Part shown: positions 1 through 5,366 of the stretch, in pieces
Layout: each line of letters begins with the position of its first letter
Position numbering within the stretch: the first letter of the stretch is position 1
Assembly (NCBI GenBank): GCA_964497955.1
Contig: CAZCFQ010000123.1
Span: 1-6,564 of the forward strand
Reading direction: 5' to 3'
Source: PWPR01 sp964497955
GTDB lineage: Bacteria; Bacillota; UBA994; PWPR01
Length of the DNA: 6,564 bases
Made by a program: the position numbers and the translations under genes
Notes under the pieces: model-generated
Told to the model about the DNA's origin: nothing
Seen by the model: only the letters and a program-made list of their open reading frames with translations
Database searches by the model: none

Positions 1-334
1 TTCAATGTGGCTTTATTTGCTCTTATAGGACTTTAGTTACTACATAGTATCAGGCATTAGTAAGAAGAAGCATTATAGAGAATCTAAAAGTGGCAATCTA
101 TGAATTAGAAAAACCAATCTGTAAGAGATAAAATGTAAATTAAGTATTATTTAGAATTATTGCATCAGCATATCTTTGTTAATTGATATATCCACCATTT
201 TAATAAAATTGATTTAATAATCAAGAATACTACTAAAGCATCAATCTTTTTTAGTGTATAAAAATAAAATTATACTTGATATAGCTTTACTATGATGATG
301 TAGATAAGATTATCCATTAGTGTACAAACTGAAT

Positions 335-358
335 GCATACTTAGTTCATAAAGTATGC
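335..358. promoter_or_regulatory. Perfect 8-bp inverted repeat, candidate operator
   Basis: GCATACTT (335-342) and AAGTATGC (351-358) are exact reverse complements separated by 8 bases. The element ends 20 bases before a TATAAT box and so occupies the -35 region of the putative operon promoter. That position fits a binding site for a dimeric regulator. No regulator gene is in the window and the site occurs only once here, so this is an inference from symmetry and position. Confidence 0.4.
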
Positions 359-378
359 TAAAATAATTACAAAGTGCA

Positions 379-384
379 TATAAT
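379..384 (+). promoter_or_regulatory. Candidate -10 box of the four-gene operon
   Basis: A perfect TATAAT lies 45 bases before the ATG of the first operon gene, predicting a transcript start near 391 and a leader of about 40 bases. No good TTGACA-like -35 lies 16-18 bases upstream. That region overlaps the right arm of the inverted repeat, which would fit a promoter needing an activator. In DNA this AT-rich a chance TATAAT is quite possible. Confidence 0.35.
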
Positions 385-429
385 TGTTGCGAAAGGGCTA
401 AACTAAAAGGATAGAAAGGGAGTTGTCTA

Positions 430-1107
430 ATGAGTAAAGGAAAGATTGGATTTAGGATTCTCGAGAGGAAAAACCATATCCCAGCTGAAATATTGGAGCG
501 TTTCTCAGATTTTAGCAGTTGTAATGTCGCTGACGCTATGGGAAGATTCAGAGTAATGAGTGCAGAGATTAGGCCAATAGTGCCTACTCGAAGAATTGTG
601 GGACGTGCGATAACAGTTCTGACTAGAGGAGTTGACAACCTTATGATGCATAAGGCGCTTGCTATGTCCGGACCAGGCGACATAATTGTCGTGGATACAT
701 ATGGGGAAACTAACACCTCTGGATGGGGTGGATTAATGACTCATACAGCGGTGAAGGTGGGTTTGGAAGGCATAGTGATTGATGGGGCAGCTCGAGATCT
801 GCAGGATCTACAATCGCTTAACTTTCCTGTATATGCAAGAGCTGTGACTGCACGAGGGTGTTTTAAAGATGGACCGGGAGAGATTAACTGTAATATATCT
901 TGTGGTGGTGTATCTGTTTCTCCTGGTGACCTTATAATTGCAGATGAAGACGGAACAGTATGCGTTCCTTTTGAAGACGTTGAGTATGTATTAGAGAAAA
1001 CAGAAGAGTTAGTAAAAAATGAGATTGCTAGGGTAAGGGAAATAGAAAAAGGAGTGCTCTTTAAAGCTTCAATTGACGAGATACTTGCAAAAAAAGGAGT
1101 AATCTGA
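430..1107 (+). CDS. RraA-like / HMG-CHA aldolase family protein
   Basis: This is a 225-residue cytosolic protein of the RraA / 4-hydroxy-4-methyl-2-oxoglutarate (HMG) aldolase family. These enzymes are divalent-metal class II aldolases that cleave HMG or 4-carboxy-4-hydroxy-2-oxoadipate to pyruvate plus a second 2-oxoacid, and many also decarboxylate oxaloacetate. The signature G-x20-R-D-x2-D/E is intact: G101, R122 (pyruvate binding in the family), D123 (metal) and D126. The GPGDIIVVD loop at 81-89 and a late GGVSVSPGD stretch (159-167) also fit. E. coli RraA, the RNase E inhibitor, has R-Q at the R-D position, so D123 favours a true aldolase or decarboxylase. The start is set by GGGAG at 418-422, 7 bases before ATG. 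The stop overlaps the next start (TGATG), implying translational coupling. The substrate is not determined. Many RraA-like proteins are uncharacterised, so the family call is firm and the reaction is inferred. Confidence 0.9.
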   Translation: MSKGKIGFRILERKNHIPAEILERFSDFSSCNVADAMGRFRVMSAEIRPIVPTRRIVGRAITVLTRGVDNLMMHKALAMSGPGDIIVVDTYGETNTSGWGGLMTHTAVKVGLEGIVIDGAARDLQDLQSLNFPVYARAVTARGCFKDGPGEINCNISCGGVSVSPGDLIIADEDGTVCVPFEDVEYVLEKTEELVKNEIARVREIEKGVLFKASIDEILAKKGVI

Positions 1108-2270
1108 TGACACTTCTGCAGAGACCACCTAAACTGTTTACACCAGGGCCAGTTAATATACCAGAAAGAGTTCATTTAGCACCAATCTTAGCAAGTTACC
1201 ATCACCGCGTGCCAGAGTTTTCTCAAATACTCTGGGACACACTAAGCATGCTGCAACCTCTTTTTGGAACTAAGCAGCTTGTGATGCCGGTTCATACTAC
1301 TGGCAGAGGTGCACTAGAAGGCGCATATAACAATGTTTTAGGGAAAACAGACAAAGTGCTATCTGTAGCAAATGGAAACTTTGGAGAGATGGCAATCAAA
1401 ACATTAAAACGTATAGGAGTTGATCCCATCGCGTGTTTCTCTGGTTGGGAGTCTGAAGTTGATATAGAAGTATTAGAGCAGCTTATAGTAGAGCACAAAC
1501 CGATCGCTATTACCGCTGTTCATAACGACACCTCCAACGGTGTTGTTAATCCTATCTCTGCCATTGGTGAGCTTGCACAGAAATATGATTTACTGTTCAT
1601 AGTTGATACTGTGAGTGGGTTGGGGTGTATGCCTTTTAAAATGGATGAATGGGGAGTAGATGTTGCTGTAACCGCTTCTCAAAAAGGACTCATGTCACCT
1701 GCAGGCATAAGCTTTGTTGCAATGAGTCAAAAAGCATTGGAGGCTTGTGAGAAAACTAACTCGTCAGACTTTTATATAAATTTTCTAAATATACGTAAGA
1801 ACATTATTTCTAAGAGAGAGACTCCTGGTACGACACCTGTGAGCTTAGTGGTCTCTGTTCATGAGGCTTTGCGTATGATTCACGAAGAAGGGTTAGGTAA
1901 TGTCTTTAATCGGCACCGAGTTTTATCCCTTTCAACAAAAGCAGCGGTCAAAGCTTTAGGATTTGAGTTGTTTCCATTTAATTGTGATTTGCGTTCAGAT
2001 GCACTAACAGTATGTAAGTTACCATTAGGTGTTAGCGCTCCACTTGTCCGTTCATTGCTACGTAGAGATTATAGTATAGAAGTTGGGATTGGTCTTGGGT
2101 CATACTCAGAGGAAGTTATGCGTATTTCTAACATGGGATATTATTTTGTAGAAGATATGATCCAATTCATAGCTGCTCTTGAGGCTGTCCTAGATGACTT
2201 TATTCCTTCCCGTCTCTTTGGCGTTGGGCTTAGTGAGTTTAACAAGACTTATAAGTCTATGAGATCTTGA
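1107..2270 (+). CDS. Class V PLP aminotransferase (alanine-glyoxylate/serine-pyruvate type)
   Basis: The 387-residue product has the length and motif order of the alanine-glyoxylate / serine-pyruvate aminotransferase family (fold type I, class V, cytosolic). The N-terminal FTPGPVNIPERV (11-22) is the family opening. HNDTSNG (139-145) matches the H-x-x-TS-x-G segment. D167 in VDTVS should contact the PLP pyridine nitrogen, and K193 in SQKG should be the Schiff-base lysine. TPGTTPVS (239-246) follows, and R339 in MRISNMG is placed like the substrate-carboxylate arginine. AGGAG at 1095-1099, inside the end of the upstream gene, sits 7 bases before the ATG. Family members pass an amino group between alanine, serine or aspartate and glyoxylate, pyruvate or a related 2-oxoacid. 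The 2-aminoethylphosphonate transaminase branch is related, but no phosphonate genes are present. In this operon it probably supplies or consumes the 2-oxoacid of the aldolase step; the amino donor is unknown. Confidence 0.9.
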   Translation: MTLLQRPPKLFTPGPVNIPERVHLAPILASYHHRVPEFSQILWDTLSMLQPLFGTKQLVMPVHTTGRGALEGAYNNVLGKTDKVLSVANGNFGEMAIKTLKRIGVDPIACFSGWESEVDIEVLEQLIVEHKPIAITAVHNDTSNGVVNPISAIGELAQKYDLLFIVDTVSGLGCMPFKMDEWGVDVAVTASQKGLMSPAGISFVAMSQKALEACEKTNSSDFYINFLNIRKNIISKRETPGTTPVSLVVSVHEALRMIHEEGLGNVFNRHRVLSLSTKAAVKALGFELFPFNCDLRSDALTVCKLPLGVSAPLVRSLLRRDYSIEVGIGLGSYSEEVMRISNMGYYFVEDMIQFIAALEAVLDDFIPSRLFGVGLSEFNKTYKSMRS

Positions 2271-2289
2271 TCAGGGTGAGGGCATAGAT

Positions 2290-3546
2290 ATGGGAAAGAC
2301 GATAGTAGAAAAGATACTTAGCATGAAATCAGGGACGGACGCAACTGCAGGAGATATAGTCGTAGCGGAATTTGATATTGCGATGATTAATGATGCTTCC
2401 GGACCTTTAACAATAGAAATATTCAAAAAAATGAGAGCTAGAACGGTAGCTACACCTAACCGGATCATTGCTGTGATAGATCACTATGTCCCGTGTCCCA
2501 ATCAAAAAGTAGCTCGTCTTCAGCAAGAACTGTATGAGTTTTGCTCTGAATTTGACATTGAACTGGTTGCAGGTGGTGAAGGAATTGCTCATCAGATTCT
2601 TGATGAACTTGGGAAAATTGTACCCGGAAGTTTGATCATTGGAGCTGACTCCCATACCATAACACATGGGTTTCTTAATTGTCTTAGTGTCGGAATTGGC
2701 TCTTCGGACATGGCTATGGCGATGCATACAGGAAGTTTATGGTTCAAGGTTCCAGAAACTATAAGAATTAATCTCTCTGGAAGGTTAAAGCCATTAGTTT
2801 CAGGAAAGGATGTAGGACTGCACATACTAAGATTACTAGGATCAGATGGTGCAAATTACAAGAGTATAGAGTTTTCAGGTCAAGGAGTATCAGCACTAAG
2901 CATGGATGATCGAAAAACAATATGCAATTTGATGGCTGAATGTGGAGCAAAATGTGCAATAATGCCTTTTGACGACCTTGCAAAAGAGTATTGTGAAATT
3001 AATGGTTTAGATGCATCTGGTGCTTTAGAAGCAGATAAGTCCTGTTCATACGTTAATGTAATCGAGATTGATCTGTGTTCTCTGGACCTTTTAGTAGCTA
3101 AGCCTCACAGTCCAACAGAAGTTGTTGAGCTGAGAGAAGTGTTAGGTCAAAAAGTAGATGTTGTAGTAATTGGAACGTGCACTAACGGTAGGCTTAGTGA
3201 CTTTGAAGTAATAAGAAGTATAATGTCGAAATCTGAAGCTCCTCTTTGTTCAGAAACATTAATTATACCATCATCTCGAAAAGTCCAAAGAGAGATTACT
3301 ACTAACGGTATTGCAGCTGAGTTATTGACTAAAGGTGCAATGATCCTGCCTCCAGGGTGTGGGCCTTGTTGTGGAAGTAGTCCGGGTGTGCCTAGAGACA
3401 ATCAGGTTGTTTTATCTACTGCAAATAGAAACTATGTCGGTCGTATGGGCAACCCACAGGCTCTTATCTATTTAGCGTCACCTGCAGTGGCAATCTCAGC
3501 AGCTATTAAAGGCTATTTTGTTGACCCAAGGGAGATGAACAAATGA
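2290..3546 (+). CDS. Aconitase/IPM isomerase superfamily large subunit (LeuC-like)
   Basis: This 418-residue protein is the [4Fe-4S] catalytic large subunit of a two-subunit hydro-lyase. Its length matches the shorter archaeal-type LeuC/homoaconitase class (about 418-425) rather than the roughly 466-residue E. coli LeuC. DHYVP (64-68) and GADSHTITHG (118-127) are conserved active-site segments. The three cluster cysteines are C297 (GTCTNGR) and C357 and C360 (GCGPC). NRNYVGRMG and YLASPAVAISAA near the C-terminus are also typical. An extra cysteine, C361, follows the last ligand where relatives often have leucine or another residue. These enzymes dehydrate and rehydrate hydroxy-dicarboxylic or tricarboxylic acids: isopropylmalate, citramalate/methylmalate, homocitrate, dimethylmaleate. 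AGGGTGAGGG at 2273-2282 is the ribosome binding site. The stop overlaps the small-subunit start by 4 bases. No leuA or leuB is adjacent, and the pairing with an aldolase and aminotransferase argues against leucine synthesis. The substrate cannot be assigned. Confidence 0.92.
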   Translation: MGKTIVEKILSMKSGTDATAGDIVVAEFDIAMINDASGPLTIEIFKKMRARTVATPNRIIAVIDHYVPCPNQKVARLQQELYEFCSEFDIELVAGGEGIAHQILDELGKIVPGSLIIGADSHTITHGFLNCLSVGIGSSDMAMAMHTGSLWFKVPETIRINLSGRLKPLVSGKDVGLHILRLLGSDGANYKSIEFSGQGVSALSMDDRKTICNLMAECGAKCAIMPFDDLAKEYCEINGLDASGALEADKSCSYVNVIEIDLCSLDLLVAKPHSPTEVVELREVLGQKVDVVVIGTCTNGRLSDFEVIRSIMSKSEAPLCSETLIIPSSRKVQREITTNGIAAELLTKGAMILPPGCGPCCGSSPGVPRDNQVVLSTANRNYVGRMGNPQALIYLASPAVAISAAIKGYFVDPREMNK

Positions 3547-4058
3547 AAGAATGGCGAGGTAAGGCATATTGTTTTGGAGATAACATAAACACCGATTACA
3601 TCATCGCTTCAAGTCGTAAGAGGGATACTTTAGATCCGAATGAGTTGAAAAAATACATAATGGAGGATATTCGCCCTAGGTTTTATCATGAACTTGATGG
3701 TGAGAGTATACTCGTGGCAGGAAAAAATTTTGGTTGTGGTTCAGCTATGGAAATTGCAGTTCTAGTATTAAAAGCTAGCGATATTAATGTTGTTGTAGCT
3801 AAGTCATTTGCAAGAAGTTTCTACAGAAATGCAATTAACAATGGAGTGTTACCAATAGAAATTAATACGGATTCTATCAGAGAGGGAGACGTGCTGAGCG
3901 TTCAAATGAGCGAAGACATTAAGGTAACAAATTTGAATTCTGGATTGGAGATGGTGGTGCCTGGAATCAAAGGATTAGCACGAGAAGTGTTGCTGGCTGG
4001 AGGATTAGTTGAATACACTCGAAGGTTAGATGTGAATTCAGTCACCAGTACTAAATAA
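3543..4058 (+). CDS. Aconitase/IPM isomerase superfamily small subunit (LeuD-like)
   Basis: A 171-residue swivel-domain protein that completes the active site of the preceding large subunit. Its length is typical of the short archaeal-type LeuD. GDNINTD (12-18) matches GDNIDTD, NFGCGS (62-67) matches the active-site loop, and AKSFARSFYRNAINNGVLP (86-104) is the family's most conserved stretch. Two recognition sites are unusual. The S-S-R-E of the active-site loop reads S67-A68-M69-E70, losing the arginine equivalent to an aconitase substrate-binding Arg while keeping the serine equivalent to the catalytic base. The short specificity loop that reads YLxx in isopropylmalate isomerases and homoaconitases reads about RKRD (25-28). 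Both support a substrate other than isopropylmalate, although this may be normal for its own subfamily. The ATGA overlap and AGGGAG at 3529-3534 indicate coupled, equimolar synthesis with the large subunit. It is the last gene before the terminator. Confidence 0.9.
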   Translation: MKEWRGKAYCFGDNINTDYIIASSRKRDTLDPNELKKYIMEDIRPRFYHELDGESILVAGKNFGCGSAMEIAVLVLKASDINVVVAKSFARSFYRNAINNGVLPIEINTDSIREGDVLSVQMSEDIKVTNLNSGLEMVVPGIKGLAREVLLAGGLVEYTRRLDVNSVTSTK

Positions 4059-4113
4059 CTTCAGACAAATTATTTTATAATACAAAATGAGATTGTTAAA
4101 ATTAAAGAAAACT

Positions 4114-4157
4114 AATGGCTATATCCTATCACTCAAGATATAGCCATTTTATTTTGA
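4114..4157 (+). terminator. Rho-independent terminator of the four-gene operon
   Basis: AATGGCTATATC (4114-4125) pairs perfectly over 12 bp with GATATAGCCATT (4137-4148) around an 11-base loop. The stem runs directly into TTTTATTTT. It lies 56 bases after the small-subunit stop and closes the operon. An A-rich stretch before the stem could give weaker termination of any opposite-strand transcript. Confidence 0.88.
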
Positions 4158-4750
4158 AGTTAAATATTTTGAAAAGGAAAATATATGACAGTTTTTCTAA
4201 CTGACTCTAATAAATTATAGATAAACCTCCAAAAAATGCATAAAATCTTAAATAAGATGAGAAGCAAAAATGAAACTTAATAATAAAAAGACTTTTTATT
4301 AAATAAATAATTAAATCACAGTAATAAAATTACGCTTCTAATACACTAAGTTAAATATATTGAAGAAAGCAGTAAAGTGTTTTATCGAAACATTGTCTTA
4401 TTTCACCTATTTTTATCTTAGTGATTTTTAGTAAATCAAATAAGCTAATAGCAAAATAGTTAAAGCTATAATGTTAAAAGCAAAAATAACTACATATAAA
4501 ACCTCAGTCTTGTAAGAAAGGGAAAAAGTTATGTCGAAAGACTTGTAGAATATCAGTGCAAAGATTATTAAATTAAGTATAAAACATTAGTTACTTCTAT
4601 AACGTTACTAGGTTGTTGCAGGATATTAAAGATTTATGTAGAAATAACAATTATTAGACAATAATTACAATTACATAGTGTAGATAACGAGAGCTTTATT
4701 TATTGAATGAATCAAGAATTTGAGATTTATAAATTATAGGGAGATGAGAA
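4158..4750. other. AT-rich spacer of about 600 bases with no supported gene
   Basis: Stops are frequent in all six frames. Only trivial peptides occur, for example an 11-codon frame at 4185-4220 behind AAAGGAAA, with nothing to show it is used. AATAAAAAG/CTTTTTATT (4282-4300) is an AT-only inverted repeat with almost no loop. AATTATT-agac-AATAATT (4649-4666) is another short dyad. A weak promoter-like pair, TTGCAG (4616-4621) and TAGAAA (4639-4644) with a 17-base spacer, could serve the next gene, but the match is poor. The length would allow a regulatory or small RNA; I see no recognisable one. Confidence 0.5.
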
Positions 4751-5002
4751 ATGATGAATTGGTTAGCATGGATTATTTTAGGTGGATTAGCTGGCTGGGT
4801 TGCAAATATGTTAACTGGCAATCGTAGTGGTATTATCAGAAATGTAATTATAGGAATAGCAGGGGCAGTGATTGGCTCATGGATAATGGGTGCTTTAGAT
4901 AGTTCACAGCCTTTAACATTTAGTCTTTCGACATTTTTAGTTGCGGTTGGAGGTGCAGTAGTACTATTATTTGTAGCTAACTTTCTCAGTGGTAGAAGAT
5001 AG
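4751..5002 (+). CDS. GlsB/YeaQ/YmgE family small membrane protein
   Basis: An 83-residue integral membrane protein of the transglycosylase-associated / GlsB-YeaQ-YmgE family. Three hydrophobic helices are visible at about 3-21, 32-48 and 60-79, linked by a short basic loop (NRSGIIR) and ending in SGRR. GGLAGWVANMLTG (11-23) and NVIIGIAGAVIGSWI (31-45) are the glycine-rich family motifs. Members are linked to general stress responses in several bacteria, and some Gram-positive relatives sit beside Asp23/Gls24 envelope-stress genes; none is present here. The biochemical role is unknown, and the old name 'transglycosylase-associated' does not imply enzyme activity. GGGAG at 4739-4743 is 7 bases from the first ATG and 10 from the second (4754), so either could be used. 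The gene appears to be transcribed alone, with terminators on both sides. Confidence 0.92.
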   Translation: MMNWLAWIILGGLAGWVANMLTGNRSGIIRNVIIGIAGAVIGSWIMGALDSSQPLTFSLSTFLVAVGGAVVLLFVANFLSGRR

Positions 5003-5008
5003 TTGATA

Positions 5009-5032
5009 ATATATTATAAAATTATAATATAT
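5009..5032. repeat. 24-base AT-only near-perfect palindrome
   Basis: ATATATTATAA (5009-5019) is the exact reverse complement of TTATAATATAT (5022-5032), with AA between them. It begins 7 bases after the membrane-protein stop. It is followed by an A-run rather than a T-run, so it is not a standard terminator on the + strand, and the - strand also lacks a T-run after it. It could protect the mRNA 3' end, bind a protein, or be chance in very AT-rich DNA. Confidence 0.5.
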
Positions 5033-5118
5033 GAAAAAACCATTTATAAATAAACCTAGAGATGAAATCTAAAAATATTGATAAAGTGCACCAAGCTAGG
5101 TAACTGTTTGGAAAATGA

Positions 5119-5157
5119 GCCTCCCAATTTTTGATGATTTGGAAGGCTTTTATGTTT
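5119..5157 (+). terminator. Rho-independent terminator after the GlsB-family gene
   Basis: GCCTCCCAA (5119-5127) pairs with TTGGAAGGC (5139-5147) with one C-A mismatch, and an outer A-T pair can extend the stem. TTTTATGTTT follows immediately. It lies about 117 bases past the membrane-protein stop and probably ends that transcript, insulating the amidohydrolase gene. Confidence 0.75.
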
Positions 5158-5267
5158 AATTATACATTAATTTAAAAGTCAGAAACTTATTTGAAGTGTT
5201 CGTTTTTTGTATGATGCTTAGGAGCACATGATTTTTAGCATTAAAAGAGATGAGTAAGAAACCAAAG

Positions 5268-5296
5268 TTTACCTGAAATCGTTATTAAAGTATAAA
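5268..5296 (+). promoter_or_regulatory. Candidate promoter of the amidohydrolase gene
   Basis: TTTACC (5268-5273, 4 of 6 to TTGACA) and TATAAA (5291-5296, 5 of 6 to TATAAT) are separated by exactly 17 bases. The expected transcript start near 5303 gives a leader of about 64 bases before the GTG. It lies downstream of the previous terminator, where a promoter is needed. The assignment rests on consensus and position only. Confidence 0.45.
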
Positions 5297-5366
5297 GATG
5301 TAAGGGTGGTAGATTAGTAAGCTTTGTAATATTAAAAAGAGTTGAAAACTAAGAGGAGGTAAATCT

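Larger units (their letters stand above)
1..429. other. AT-rich upstream intergenic region
   Basis: I find no supportable complete gene here on either strand. Stops are dense and composition is strongly AT-rich, unlike the coding DNA that follows. The first 36 bases read in frame 1 as a short hydrophobic tail (FNVALFALIGL then TAG). This could be the last residues of an upstream membrane protein, but eleven residues are too few to call. A short inverted repeat, TTGATT-taat-AATCAA, lies at 209-224 and has no T-run after it. The right part holds the dyad and -10 box listed separately. Confidence 0.6.
5003..5366. other. Intergenic region with hairpins and candidate promoter
   Basis: No gene is supported between the small membrane protein and the amidohydrolase. 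In order it holds an AT-only palindrome just after the stop, a small CCAAGC/GTTTGG hairpin (5091-5111), a terminator, about 110 bases without clear structure, and a promoter-like pair followed by a leader of about 64 bases. The structured elements are listed separately. Confidence 0.6.

Noticed and set aside
1..36. Possible C-terminal end of an upstream membrane protein (FNVALFALIGL, stop)
   Set aside because: It is hydrophobic and plausible, but eleven residues in AT-rich DNA can arise by chance. Sequence left of the window would decide it.
270..716. Long minus-strand open frame over the start of the aldolase gene
   Set aside because: It overlaps a clear aldolase family gene, has no recognisable motif and no convincing ribosome binding site; it is a mirror of the coding strand's composition.
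741..1175. Minus-strand open frame of 144 codons antisense to the aldolase/aminotransferase junction
   Set aside because: It lies wholly antisense to two well-supported genes, and its protein is serine/threonine-rich without family features.
1107..2270. Annotation as 2-aminoethylphosphonate-pyruvate transaminase (PhnW)
   Set aside because: It belongs to the same class V family, but no phosphonate gene is nearby and the motifs fit the alanine-glyoxylate type at least as well.
2407..2983. Several minus-strand frames antisense to the hydro-lyase large subunit
   Set aside because: They overlap one another and a strongly conserved gene, and none has a family motif.
2290..4058. Annotation as leucine biosynthesis genes leuC and leuD
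   Set aside because: The fold and cluster motifs fit, but leuA/leuB are absent nearby, the neighbours are catabolic-type enzymes, and the small subunit lacks the usual specificity residues. Only the superfamily name is safe.
4185..4220. Eleven-codon frame after AAAGGAAA
   Set aside because: It is very short, unconserved as far as can be judged, and lies after a terminator with no promoter signal.
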